64,000 nt of DNA. It comes from Mycobacterium sp. E1214 (GTDB lineage Bacteria; Actinomycetota; Actinomycetes; Mycobacteriales; Mycobacteriaceae). Positions 15,049-25,700 of this stretch are shown piece after piece (position 1 is the first letter of the stretch; each line of letters begins with the position of its first letter). Position numbers and translations under genes: made by a program. The notes below the pieces were generated by a model. It was not told the DNA's origin, searched no databases, and saw nothing but the letters and a program-made list of their open reading frames with translations. The stretch spans positions 1-64,000 of the forward strand of contig NZ_LZJC01000082.1 in NCBI RefSeq assembly GCF_001666755.1. Direction: 5' to 3'.

Positions 15049-16392
15049 ATGACCAGCGAATGGCGCACCTACCCGTTCAAGTTGGTGCCCGGCGACAGCC
15101 AGCTGGAGTTTCCCGCCGCCGAAGGCGAACATCCCGACCAGGAATCGGACACCTGGTTCATCGCCGGTCAGCTGGATGCGGCGGGGACGGACCGGTCGTA
15201 CGCCTTCTTGACGATCTTCAACAAGAACCGCCCCGGCGGGACTCTGGTGGCGGATTTCTACACGATGGCCCTGTTCGATTTGGACACCGGCGACTACGGC
15301 ACCTACACCGACTACGACATGCCGCCCGCAAACCTGGAGCCCGGGGCGCCGCGCAAGCTCACGCTGGCTTCCGGCTACCTCGACATCGGCTTCGCCAGCG
15401 GCGCGGGTACCGCCTCCTGGTTCACCTGCCGCAACGGCGACGGGGGACTGCTGCCCTACACCTACCGTGTGAGCCTGGTCGGAAACGACCAGCTGGATCG
15501 GCCCATGCGGCTGGATCTGGCCGTAACACCCACCCGCGCACCGACTCCCGTGGGCGCCTCGGTCTACAACGGCAGGATCGTCTGCTTCGGCCAGGAGGAC
15601 ACCTACTCGTATTTCCAGACGGGGATGACGATGACTGGGACGTTGCGCTGGGGCGACGTCGTCGAGCAGGTGTCCGGCAGCAGCGGCCACGTCGACCGGC
15701 AGTGGTTCCCCAAGTACGCCGGCGGCGGCGGGTCCGGGGGAGACCCGCGGGCGAGGTCGCATGAATGGCGCACCATCAACTTCGACAACGGCGTCGACCT
15801 GAGCATCTGGCGCCAGTTCGACCGCACCAACGGCAACGCGCCCCAGCCCTTCACCGGGGTGACGTCGAGCCATCCCGACCCGGGTGTGCCGCCGCAATGC
15901 GCCGAGGACGTCGAGGTGACGACCACCAGCTACGTGCGCTGGCCGGACGCGGTGCGGCCGCTGGTGCGACCCGTCGCCGACGCCCGATACCTGCCCGATC
16001 GGCACCGGATCACCTGCGCGACAATGGAACTCGATATCACCGGAGTACCGCTGGTGGCGGCGCCCGCGCATGGCCTACCGATCGAGTACATGGAAGGCCC
16101 GTACCGCTACCGGGGAACGCTGTGGGGCCAGCCCGTCACCGGGTTCGCGTTCAACGAGCGTTCGCTGGCCCTCTACCGAGACTGGGAGCTGGTGGAGGTG
16201 CTCGCGACCACGGCCGCCAACGCCGAGCCGCCCGATCGGGATCTGCGCATGACGTCGGGCCTGCTGGTGCAATTGTTGGCCAGGGGCCGGCGGAGCGAGG
16301 CGATCGACCTGCTGACCACCGTCCGGTCCGGCCAAAAGGGCTCGCTGGCAACGCTTCTCGACGACCTGGTCGCGGCGCTGTCAGCGGGCTGA
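15049..16392 (+). CDS. CrtC/AttH-type lipocalin-like domain protein
   Basis: A 447-residue protein with no signal peptide, resembling the two-lipocalin CrtC/AttH family (hydroxyneurosporene synthase, secreted-hydrolase-like). The diagnostic segment SGSSGHVDRQWFPKYAG is followed by SHEWRTINFDNGVDLSIWRQ, the equivalent of the family's G-x-A-W-x-D-x-Q-W region. CrtC members hydrate isoprenoid double bonds, which would fit a terpenoid-like substrate, but most relatives are uncharacterised. The start at 15049 has GAGG at 15039-15042. It is divergent from the aldehyde dehydrogenase gene across operator copy C. Its 3' end overlaps the convergent second Rieske gene by 12 bases. Confidence 0.65.
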   Translation: MTSEWRTYPFKLVPGDSQLEFPAAEGEHPDQESDTWFIAGQLDAAGTDRSYAFLTIFNKNRPGGTLVADFYTMALFDLDTGDYGTYTDYDMPPANLEPGAPRKLTLASGYLDIGFASGAGTASWFTCRNGDGGLLPYTYRVSLVGNDQLDRPMRLDLAVTPTRAPTPVGASVYNGRIVCFGQEDTYSYFQTGMTMTGTLRWGDVVEQVSGSSGHVDRQWFPKYAGGGGSGGDPRARSHEWRTINFDNGVDLSIWRQFDRTNGNAPQPFTGVTSSHPDPGVPPQCAEDVEVTTTSYVRWPDAVRPLVRPVADARYLPDRHRITCATMELDITGVPLVAAPAHGLPIEYMEGPYRYRGTLWGQPVTGFAFNERSLALYRDWELVEVLATTAANAEPPDRDLRMTSGLLVQLLARGRRSEAIDLLTTVRSGQKGSLATLLDDLVAALSAG

Positions 16393-17532
16393 GAGGGCGT
16401 GCGCCCAGCTGAGGTGGCGGTGCTGCAGCCCCGGTTCGTTGCGGCCGAACAACAGGTGGCTGCGGGCTCCCGACTCGAGATTGGCCTGCAGCCCCTCGAC
16501 CAGCCGGTAGTCCTCGTCGCGGACCGTGGCGTGTGCGTAGTCGAAGACCGCCGCCGCGCCCGCGGCCACCGACGCGTCGGAGAGATCCTGCGGCGTCGCG
16601 TTCTGGTGCACCGTGATCGATCTGCCGGGGTGTTCCCCGGGGTAGACGCGGAACAGCTCGCCGTTGGCGATGGTCACCGACAAGACGACGTTGGGAAACA
16701 GCGCGTAGATGACCACCAGATTGTGCAGGGGGTTCCACTGCTCCTCCGGGACGTCCTCGAGGTCACCGATTGTGTTGAGCGGGAACACCAGTCGGTGGTG
16801 CGGCCCGAAGCTGTCGAACACCGTGCAGTTGCTGCGCGCGATCGTGGCGAAGGTCTGCCGGTGGACGGTGGCGAAATGGTAGTTCTCGGCGAAGGTGTCA
16901 AGGGCCAGCTTCCAGTTGATGGGGGAGTCCAGCACCTTCTCGCCCAGCGGCGACCAGCCCCCGATGCCCCACGAGTCCAGCTCGGCCGCCAGCGGTCCCA
17001 GGTGCGCGGCGACGTCCAGGGACGCGCCCGGGTCGAGCGCCACCCACAGAAAGCCCGCCAGCTCGGCGGCCGGCAGTTCCGTCAGGCCGTCGGACTTCGG
17101 GTTCACGGAACCGAATCCCTCGAGGCCCGGCACCCCGACCAGCCGACCGGTGTTGTCGTAGGTCCAGGCGTGGTACGGGCACACAAAGCGCTTGGCCGTC
17201 CCACATCCCGTCGCCACCCGCGACTGCCGGTGCAGGCAGACGTTGTCGAACGCCTTGACCGATCCCTCGGAGGTGCGGGTCAACAGGATCGAGCGCCCCA
17301 TCACGGTTTTCGTGCAGTACGCCCCCGGGCCGGGCAGCTCCGAGGCGTAGCCGACGAGTTGCGGGCTGCCCGCCAGCATGGCCCGGTCGCGGCGATGGCG
17401 CTCGACCGAGGTGTAGTCCGTCGCCGCCACCCGATACTCCGCCGGGGCCAGGTCGGTGGTCTTGTCGCGGGCCAACTTCAGGGCGCGCCGGGTCAAATCG
17501 ACCAATTGATCGCGGCCTAGTCCAGATTCCAT
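16381..17532 (-). CDS. Rieske oxygenase alpha subunit (ring-hydroxylating type)
   Basis: A 383-residue ring-hydroxylating/demethylating oxygenase alpha subunit. The Rieske ligands are C99-x-H101 (CLHRQ) and C118-x2-H121 (CPYHAW). The mononuclear iron site is in NWKLALDTFAENYHFATVH, with His219 and His224 and bridging Asp212. The class differs from the KshA-like enzyme at 10725, since this one has the full dioxygenase-type catalytic domain. No small subunit or reductase is adjacent. It is transcribed divergently from a MerR-type regulator gene across a perfect inverted repeat and is very probably its target. Substrate unknown. Confidence 0.9.
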   Translation of the reverse strand: MESGLGRDQLVDLTRRALKLARDKTTDLAPAEYRVAATDYTSVERHRRDRAMLAGSPQLVGYASELPGPGAYCTKTVMGRSILLTRTSEGSVKAFDNVCLHRQSRVATGCGTAKRFVCPYHAWTYDNTGRLVGVPGLEGFGSVNPKSDGLTELPAAELAGFLWVALDPGASLDVAAHLGPLAAELDSWGIGGWSPLGEKVLDSPINWKLALDTFAENYHFATVHRQTFATIARSNCTVFDSFGPHHRLVFPLNTIGDLEDVPEEQWNPLHNLVVIYALFPNVVLSVTIANGELFRVYPGEHPGRSITVHQNATPQDLSDASVAAGAAAVFDYAHATVRDEDYRLVEGLQANLESGARSHLLFGRNEPGLQHRHLSWAHALSAR

Positions 17533-17544
17533 GGTCCCAGTACA

Positions 17545-17567
17545 GACCTTGTGACGGTTGTAAGGTC
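17545..17567. promoter_or_regulatory. MerR-type operator GACCTT-N11-AAGGTC
   Basis: Perfect 6-base arms GACCTT (17545-17550) and AAGGTC (17562-17567) flank 11 bases, in the 40-base gap between the MerR gene and the divergent Rieske oxygenase gene. Dyads of this kind in the promoter spacer are typical of MerR-family control. The site begins 12 bases upstream of the oxygenase ATG and ends 5 bases before the regulator GTG, so autoregulation is expected. Confidence 0.65.
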
Positions 17568-17572
17568 AAGGG

Positions 17573-18469
17573 GTGGCTGAGCAGTTGCTGATCGGCGACG
17601 TCACGGCCCTGACCGGGATCGCCTCGGGTCGCATTCGGCACTACGAGAAGATCGGGCTGCTGCGCGCGGAACACCTGCCCAACGGCTACCGGGTGTTCGA
17701 CGTGGAGCAGGTTCTCGAGTTGCTGCGCATCGACCTGATGCGCAGCCTCGGCGTCGGCATCAACGACATCGCGCGGCTGACGGACGGCGGGCAAGCCACC
17801 CTGGCCGGGGTGCTCGCCGAGCACCGCGCGCTGCTGGTCCGCCAGCGGGACCGGCTCGACGAGTTGATCGAGGCTATCGACCGGTCCCGGGCCGCCGCCG
17901 ACCGGGCGGACGGCGGCGACCACATCCTGCGCAGGCTGGCCACCACCCATCGCGACAGCATCGGCGTGGTGGGGCGGCTCAGCGCGCCGCTGCCCGCGCC
18001 GGTGGCGGCGATGTATGCCGACCTCTTCGACGAGTGGGACCTGCCGGTGCCGGCCTTGTTCGGGCAGATGGTCCTGCCGCCCGCCGCCAGCGTCCTGTTG
18101 GCGCAGCTGGCCGAGGCCCCCGGCCGCGCTGTGTTGTTCGACCGGTTGCGGAAGCTGGCCGACGAGGTGATCCGTCTCGACGATAACCCGACGGCCGCAA
18201 CCGAACTCGCGAGACGCTGGATCGAGCGGCAACTGGCCGAGCCGTGGCCGGCCGACGTGGTCGCCGTCCTGCGCGGCGTTCGACCGCTCCTCGAGGGCGA
18301 CCCGGTGATCGTGCAGGGCTTCAGGGCGTGGGCCGGGGCGATCAGCCCGGCGGCCGCGCGTTTCCTTGAGGAGGTCACGCGGCAGAGTTCGTGCCGCGGC
18401 CTGGAGGCGGTGAGCGTCATCGTGCTGCCCGCCCCGGGGCACCCCGAAACCGCGACCTCAGGATCGTGA
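17573..18469 (+). CDS. MerR-family transcriptional regulator
   Basis: A 298-residue regulator. The N-terminal winged helix (residues 6-75) has LIGDVTALTGIASGRIRHYE, KIGLLRAEHLPNGYRVF and the RSLGVGINDIARL helix, followed by a coiled-coil dimer helix rich in R/D (residues 78-110). The C-terminal 180 residues are helical with no recognised metal-binding cysteine pair, so a small-molecule ligand is likelier than a metal. The start is the GTG at 17573, five bases after the inverted repeat that is its probable binding site. It likely regulates the divergent Rieske oxygenase gene. Confidence 0.85.
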   Translation: MAEQLLIGDVTALTGIASGRIRHYEKIGLLRAEHLPNGYRVFDVEQVLELLRIDLMRSLGVGINDIARLTDGGQATLAGVLAEHRALLVRQRDRLDELIEAIDRSRAAADRADGGDHILRRLATTHRDSIGVVGRLSAPLPAPVAAMYADLFDEWDLPVPALFGQMVLPPAASVLLAQLAEAPGRAVLFDRLRKLADEVIRLDDNPTAATELARRWIERQLAEPWPADVVAVLRGVRPLLEGDPVIVQGFRAWAGAISPAAARFLEEVTRQSSCRGLEAVSVIVLPAPGHPETATSGS

Positions 18470-18516
18470 TACAGCTGTGACTGGTGTGGCTCACGAGGCC
18501 ACTGGTACCGGTGTCA

Positions 18517-18522
18517 TATTCT
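18517..18522 (+). promoter_or_regulatory. -10 element of a probable leaderless transcript
   Basis: TATTCT ends 7 bases before the GTG at 18530 and no Shine-Dalgarno precedes that codon. This spacing puts the transcription start at or next to the start codon, as is common in mycobacteria. Confidence 0.4.
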
Positions 18523-18529
18523 GGGATAC

Positions 18530-19252
18530 GTGTCTTCGGTGTCCCGGCGGGACCTCCTCAAGCTGGCGGCCGCGGCCCCGGCCCTCGTAGGCATGGGGGT
18601 GGCGGGCGCGTCGCTGCGCGCCGCACCCGCCTCGGCCTCGCTCGGCACGTTGCTGGACTACGCGGCCGGCGTGATCCCCGCCAGCCAGATCCGGGCGGCC
18701 GGGGCGGTGGGCTCCATCAGGTACGTCTCGGACCGGCGCCCCGGCGGCAACTGGATGCTGGGTAAGCCGATCCAGGTCGCCGAGGCACGTGATCTCGACA
18801 GCAACGGGCTCAAGATCGTCTCGTGCTACCAATACGGCAAGGGCAGCACCGCCGACTGGCTCGGAGGCGCCGGCGCCGGGCAGCAGCACGCGCAGCGGGG
18901 AATGCAGCTGCACGCGGCCGCCGGCGGCCCAGCGACCGCGCCGATCTACGCCTCGATCGACGACGACCCCTCCTATGAGCAGTACAAGAGCCAGGTCGCG
19001 CCGTACCTGCGGTCGTGGGAATCGGTGATCGGGCATCAGCGCACAGGCGTCTACGCCAACTCCAAGACCATCGACTGGGCGCTGCACGACGGCCTGGGCG
19101 CCTACTTCTGGCAGCACAACTGGGGTTCGCCCAAGGGCTACACCCACCCGGCCGCCCACTTGCACCAGGTGGAGATCGACAAACGCAATGTCGGCGGCGT
19201 CGGGGTGGACGTCAACGAGATCCTCAAACCGCAATTCGGGCAGTGGGCCTGA
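18530..19252 (+). CDS. Tat-exported DUF1906 glycoside-hydrolase-like protein (Rv2525c homologue)
   Basis: A 240-residue protein with a Tat signal at residues 1-37: SVSRRDLLKLAAAAP (twin arginine plus L-L) and cleavage near APASA. The mature part is a DUF1906 TIM barrel related to GH25 lysozyme-like folds; acidic residues in YASIDDDPSYEQY and the ending HQVEIDKRNVGGVGVDVNE fit the family. M. tuberculosis Rv2525c has the same size, signal and position next to fas, and is reported as a Tat-exported cell-wall-associated protein. Enzymatic activity is not established. The start is a GTG that appears leaderless. The following 535 bases carry no gene before fas. Confidence 0.88.
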   Translation: MSSVSRRDLLKLAAAAPALVGMGVAGASLRAAPASASLGTLLDYAAGVIPASQIRAAGAVGSIRYVSDRRPGGNWMLGKPIQVAEARDLDSNGLKIVSCYQYGKGSTADWLGGAGAGQQHAQRGMQLHAAAGGPATAPIYASIDDDPSYEQYKSQVAPYLRSWESVIGHQRTGVYANSKTIDWALHDGLGAYFWQHNWGSPKGYTHPAAHLHQVEIDKRNVGGVGVDVNEILKPQFGQWA

Positions 19253-19787
19253 GGGCGCGGCGGTCGGTCCCGGCCGCGCGCGGCGCGCTTTCTTAGAATT
19301 CCAGCAAACACTCGTTCGCTCGTTTCCCGGCGCCGTCGGCGCCGGCGTGCGCCCGACGGGCCAGCCCCGCGGCGCTCCGGTGCCGGAAAAAGTTTTATAA
19401 CGATTCGATAACATAACTGCTTTGATCTGCACCGTTGTAGCTACTCGACCGTAACCACCTGCATGCAGCACGTTTGTTCGCCGGGTCGGCGTCGCCGCTC
19501 AAACCGGGTGTTACCCAGGGCATGGTTACCCATGCGTAGAACTGACCAGTAACCAATCGCGCGGCCGATCCCGCCCCGATCCTTATGACACTCTTAGTGC
19601 ATCCGATGGAGTCCGCCGCGCCGCCCCGCCATCGAGGCGGCCCGCCGACAACACACCGGTCAGCCGGGTTCCGGCTGAGATTCGACGCCGAATCGAGGAC
19701 ACCCGCGTGGCGGCGGGTTCCCTCACCCGGACCCAAGCACACGTTGACACGGACAGACACGAAAGACGCAGGCAGGGGAGATAGCAG
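19253..19787 (+). other. 535-base gene-free region upstream of fas
   Basis: No convincing coding sequence. From left to right: a GC-rich stretch with short hairpins after the Rv2525c homologue; an AT-rich block at about 19386-19415 (AAGTTTTATAACG ... GATAACATAAC); a cluster of GTTACC half-sites at 19510-19555; a possible -10 (TTATGAC near 19573); and a leader ending in the Shine-Dalgarno GGGGAG (19775-19780) for the fas GTG. The length fits a strongly regulated promoter; in mycobacteria the TetR-type activator FasR acts here. Confidence 0.6.
19510..19555. promoter_or_regulatory. GTTACC half-site cluster, candidate FasR region
   Basis: GTTACCC occurs at 19510-19516 and again at 19525-19531 (15-base period), and an inverted GTAACC at 19549-19554. 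TGGTTAC (19523-19529) and GTAACCA (19549-19555) make a perfect 7-base inverted repeat separated by 19 bases. FasR is known to control fas in mycobacteria; assigning these sites to it is my inference from position. Confidence 0.45.
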
Positions 19788-22700
19788 GTGACGATCCACG
19801 AGCACGACCGGGTATCCGCTGACCGCGACGGGAACGGCCGCCCGGGAGCCGGGGACAGCCATGCGCTCGTCGACCGTCTGACGGCCGGCGAGCCTTACGC
19901 CGTAGCCTTCGGCGGCCAGGGCAGCGCTTGGCTGGAGACCCTCGAGGAACTGGTGTCCTCGGCCGGCATCGAAGCCGAGGTGGCGACGCTGGTCGGCGAG
20001 GTGCAGCTACTTCTGCAGCCGGTGGCCAACGAGCTGGTCGTGGTGCGTCCGATCGGCTTCGAACCGCTGTCCTGGGTGCGGGCGCTGGCGGCCGAGGACC
20101 CGGTTCCCTCCGACAAGCACCTGACGTCGGCCGCCGTGTCGATCCCGGGCGTCCTGCTCACCCAGATCGCCGCCGTCCGCGCCCTGGCGCGCCAGGGTAT
20201 GGACCTGACCGCGACGCCACCGGTGGCCGTCGCCGGCCACTCGCAGGGCGTGCTCGCGGTCGAGTCGTTGAAGGCCGGCGGCGCCCGCGACGTCGAGCTG
20301 CTGGCGCTGGCCCAGCTCATCGGCGCGGCCGGCACGCTGGTGGCCCGCCGCCGCGGCATCGCCGTCCTGGGCGACCGGCCGCCGATGGTGTCGGTCACCA
20401 ACGCCGACCCCGAGCGCATCAGCCGGCTGCTCGACGAGTTCGCGCAGGATGTCCGGACCGTGCTGCCCCCGGTGCTGTCGATCCGCAACGGGCGCCGGTC
20501 GGTCGTCATCACCGGCACGCCCGAGCAGCTGTCCCGCTTCGAGCTCTACTGCCGTCAGATCTCGGAGAAAGAAGAGGCCGACCGCAAGAACAAGCTGCGC
20601 GGCGGCGACGTCTTCGCGCCGGTTTTCGACCCCGTGCAGGTGGAGGTGGGCTTCCACACCCCCCGTCTGGCCGACGGCATCGACCTGGTGGGCAACTGGG
20701 CCGAAAAGATCGGCCTGGACGTCGCGCTGGCCCGCGAACTGACCGAAGCCATCCTGGTGCGCCGCGTCGATTGGGTGGAGGAGATCACCCGAGTCAACGA
20801 CGCCGGGGCCCGCTGGATCCTCGACCTGGGACCCGGGGACATCCTGACCCGGCTGACCGCGCCCGTGATCCGCGGGCTCGGGGTGGGCATCGTGCCCGCC
20901 GCCACCCGCGGCGGCCAGCGCAACCTGTTCACCGTCGGCGCCGTGCCCGAGGTGGCGCGGGCCTGGTCCAGCTACGCCCCCACGCTGGTCCGGCTGCCCG
21001 ACGGCCGGGTCAAGCTGTCGACCAAGTTCACCCGCCTGACCGGCCGCTCGCCGATCCTGCTCGCGGGCATGACGCCCACCACCGTCGACGCCAAGATCGT
21101 CGCCGCCGCGGCCAACGCCGGCCACTGGGCCGAGCTGGCCGGCGGCGGCCAGGTCACCGAGGAGATCTTCGCCGACCGCGTCGCGGAGCTCGCCGAGCTC
21201 TTGGAGCCGGGCCGCACCTATCAATTCAACGCGCTGTTTTTGGACCCGTACCTGTGGAAGCTGCAGGTCGGCGGAAAGCGGCTGGTGCAGAAGGCGCGGC
21301 AGTCCGGCGCGGCGATCGACGGCCTGGTGATCAGCGCCGGCATCCCGGACCTCGAGGAGGCCGTCGAGCTCATCGAGGAGCTGAGCGACGCCGGCATCAG
21401 CCACGTCGTGTTCAAGCCCGGCACCGTCGAGCAGATCCGTTCGGTCATCCGCATCGCCACCGAGGTGGCCACCAAGCCCGTGATCGTGCACATCGAGGGC
21501 GGCCGCGCCGGGGGCCACCACTCGTGGGAGGACCTCGACGACCTGCTGCTCGCGACCTATTCGGAGCTGCGGTCGCGGTCCAACATCACCGTCTGCGTCG
21601 GCGGCGGCATCGGCACGCCGGAACGGGCGGCCGAGTACCTGTCCGGGCGCTGGGCGCAGGCTTACGGGTTCCCGCTGATGCCCGTCGACGGCATCCTGGT
21701 CGGCACCGCGGCGATGGCGACCAAGGAAGCGACCACGTCGCCGTCGGTCAAGCGGATGCTGGTCGAGACGCAGGGCACCGACGAGTGGATCGGCGCGGGG
21801 AAGGCCTCGGGCGGCATGGCCTCGAGCCGCAGCCAGCTCGGCGCCGACATCCACGAGATCGACAACAGCGCCTCGCGGTGCGGCCGGCTGCTCGACGAGG
21901 TCGCCGGTGACGCCGACGCCGTCGCCGCGCGCCGCGACGAGATCATCGCCGCGATGGCCAACACCGCCAAGCCGTATTTCGGCGACGCCGGCGAGATGAC
22001 CTACCTGCAGTGGTTGCGGCGCTACGTCGAGTTGGCCATCGGTGACGGCGACTCCACCGCCGACACCATGCAGCCCGGCAGCCCGTGGCTGGCCGACACC
22101 TGGCGCGACCGCTTCGGGCGGATGCTGCAGCGCGCGGAGGCGCGCCTGCACCCGCAAGACTCGGGACCCATCGAGACCCTGTTCGGCGACGCGGGCCTGC
22201 TCGAGGACCCGCAGGCCGCCCTCGAGACGCTGCTCGGCGCCTACCCCGACGCCGACACCGTGCACCTGCACCCCGCCGACGTGCCCTTCTTCGTCACGCT
22301 GTGCAAGCTCCCGGGCAAGCCGGTGAACTTCGTGCCGGTCATCGATAAGGACGTGCGGCGCTGGTGGCGCAGCGACTCGCTGTGGCAGGCGCACGACGCC
22401 CGCTACGACGCCGACCAGGTGTGCATCATCCCGGGCACGGCCGCCGTCGCCGGCATCACCAGGCTGGACGAGCCCGTCGGCGAATTGCTGGACCGCTTCG
22501 AGCAGGCGGCCGTCGACGAGACGCTGGCCGCGGGCGCGCAGCCCCGCGAGGTCGCGTCGCGCCGCCTGGGCCGCGCGGACGTGACGGGCCCGTTGGCCGT
22601 CGTCCTCGATTGCCCCGACGTGCAGTGGGCGGGCCGCACGGCGATCAACCCGGTGCACCGCATCGCCGACCCGTCCGACTGGCTGGTGCACGACGGACCG

Positions 22701-25700
22701 CACAGCCACCGCGCCACCCACTCGTCCACCGGGGCGCGGCTGCAGGTCGAGGGCGACCGCGTCGTGCTCAGCGTGCCGGTGTCCGGCACCTGGATCGAGA
22801 TTCCGTTCACCCTGCCGGCTAACACGGTCGACGGCGCCACCCCGGTGGTCTCCACCGAGGACGCCGCCACCGCGATGCGCGCCGTGCTGGCGATCGCCGC
22901 CGGCGTCGAGGGCCCCGAGTTCCTGCCACCGGTCACCGACGGGACGGCCACCGCGACGGTGAACTGGGACCCCGAGCGGGTCGCCGACCACACCGGCGTC
23001 ACGGCCACCTTCTCCGAACGACTCGCGCCCAGCCTCAACACCGCACCCGACGCGCTGGTGGGCCTGTGCTGGCCCGCGGTGTTCGCGGCGATCGGTTCGG
23101 CCGTCACCGACAGCGGTGTCCCCGTCGTCGAAGGCCTGCTGAGCCTGGTGCACCTGGACCACGCCGCACACATGACCGGCACGCTGCCCGCCGAGCCGGC
23201 GCACCTGACGGTCACCGCGACGGCGTCGGCCGCCGTGGACACCGAGATGGGCCGGGTGGTGCCGGTGGGCGTCACGATCGCCGACGCTGACGGCCACGAA
23301 ATCGCCACGCTCACCGAGCGTTTCGCGATCCTGGGCCGCACCGGGGCCGCCGAACTCGCCGACCCGCCGCGCGCCGGGGGCGCGATCTCCGAGAACGCCA
23401 CCGACACCCCGCGCCGCCGTCGCCGCGACGTGACGCTGACCGCGCCGGTCGACATGCGCCCGTTCGCCGTGGTCTCCGGCGACCACAACCCCATCCACAC
23501 CGACCGCGCAGCCGCCCTGCTGGCCGGCCTGGATTCGCCGATCGTGCACGGCATGTGGCTGTCGGCCGCCGCGCAGCACGCGGTCACCGCCACCGACGGC
23601 CAGGCCCGGCCGCCCGCCCGGCTGATCGGCTGGACCGCGCGCTTCCTGGGCATGGTGCGCCCCGGCGACGAGGTCGCGTTCCGCGTCGAACGGGTCGGCA
23701 TCGACCAGGGTGCGGAGGTCGTCGAGGTGGCCGCCCGCATCGGTTCGGACCTGGTCATGGCCGCCACCGCGCGGCTGGCCGCGCCGCGCACGGTCTACGC
23801 CTTCCCCGGCCAGGGCATCCAGCACAAGGGCATGGGCATGGACGTCCGCGCCCGGTCCAAGGCGGCCCGCAAGGTGTGGGACAAGGCGGACAAGTTCACC
23901 CGCGAGACCCTGGGCTTCTCGGTGCTGCACGTGGTGCGCGACAACCCGACCAGCATCATCGCCAGCGGCGTGCACTACAACCACCCCGAGGGCGTCCTGT
24001 ACCTGACGCAATTCACCCAGGTCGCGATGGCGACGGTCGCGGCCGCGCAGGTCGCCGAGATGCGCGAGCAGGGCGCCTTCGTCGAGGACTCGATCGCCTG
24101 CGGTCACTCGGTCGGCGAGTACACCGCCCTGGCCTGCGTAACCGGCATCTACGAGCTGGAAGCGTTGCTGGAGACCGTGTTTCACCGCGGCTCGAAGATG
24201 CACGACATCGTGCCACGCGACGACCTGGGCCGGTCCAACTACCGGCTGGCGGCGATCCGCCCCTCGCAGATCGACCTGCCCGACGACGAGGTGCCCGCGT
24301 TCGTCGCCGAGATCGCCGAGCGCACCGGCGAATTCCTCGAGATCGTCAACTTCAACCTGCGCGGCTCGCAGTACGCGATCGCGGGCACCGTGCGGGGCCT
24401 GGAGGCGCTGGAGGCCGAGGTGGAGCGGCGCCGCGAAATCAGCGGCGGCAAGCGCTCTTTCATCCTGGTGCCCGGCATCGACGTGCCGTTCCATTCGCGG
24501 GTGTTGCGGGTCGGGGTGGCCGAGTTCCGGCGCTCGCTGGACCGCGTCATGCCGCGCGACAAGAATCCCGACGTCATCATCGGGCGCTACATCCCGAACC
24601 TGGTGCCGCGGCCGTTCACCCTGGACCGCGACTTCATCCAGGAGATCCGCGACCTGGTGCCCGCCGAGCCGCTCGACGCGATCCTCGCCGACTACGACAC
24701 CTGGCTCGCCGAGCGCCGCAACGAGATGGCCCGCATCGTCCTGATCGAGCTGCTGGCCTGGCAGTTCGCCAGCCCGGTGCGCTGGATCGAGACCCAGGAC
24801 CTGCTGTTCACCGAGGAGGCCGCCGGCGGCCTGGGGGTGGAGCGGTTCGTCGAGATCGGCGTGAAGTCCGCGCCGACCGTCGCCGGGCTGGCCACCAACA
24901 CCCTCAAGTTGCCCGAATACGCCCACAGCACAGTCGAAGTCCTCAACGCCGAGCGTGACGCCGCGGTGCTGTTCGCGACGGACACCGATCCCGAGCCGGA
25001 GGCCGACGAGGTCGCAGAACCGGCCGCGGAGTCGAGCGCACCGACAGAAGGCGCGCCGCAAGCGGCGGCGCCGGTGGCCGCGCCGACCGCGCCGTCAGGC
25101 GCTCCGAGACCCGACGACATCGGGTTCGACGCCGCCGACGCGACGCTGGCGCTGATCGCCCTGTCGGCGAAGATGCGCCTCGACCAGATCGAGGAGCTGG
25201 ACTCCATCGAGTCCATCACCGACGGCGCCTCGTCGCGGCGCAACCAGCTGCTGGTCGATTTGGGTTCGGAGCTCAACCTGGGTGCCATCGACGGCGCGGC
25301 CGAGGCCGACCTGGCCGGCCTGCGCTCGCAGGTGACCAAGCTGGCCCGCACCTACAAGCCGTTCGGCCCGGTGCTTTCCGACGCGATCAACGACCAGCTG
25401 CGCACGGTGCTCGGGCCGTCGGGCAAGCGGCCGGCCGCCATCACCGAGCGGGTCAAGAAGACGTGGGAGCTGGGAGAGGGCTGGGCCAAGCACGTCACGG
25501 TCGAGGTGGTGCTGGGCACCCGCGAGGGCACCAGCGTCCGCGGCGGGGCGATGGGCCACCTGCACGAAGGCGCCCTGGCCGACGCGGCCGCCGTCGACAA
25601 GGTGATCGACGCCGCCGTCACGTCCGTCGCGGCGCGTCGCGGCGTCGCGGTGGCACTGCCGTCGTCGGGCGGGGGCGGCGGCGCGACCATCGACGCGGCC

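Noticed and set aside
14968..16071. Upstream extension of the aldehyde dehydrogenase frame
   Set aside because: It runs antisense through the lipocalin-like gene, and the ATG at 14967 has a good ribosome site.
20007..25061. A 1684-codon open frame on the strand opposite fas
   Set aside because: Mirror of the GC-rich codon bias of fas; it has no domain-like composition and is rich in R, G, H, V and D, typical of an antisense shadow.
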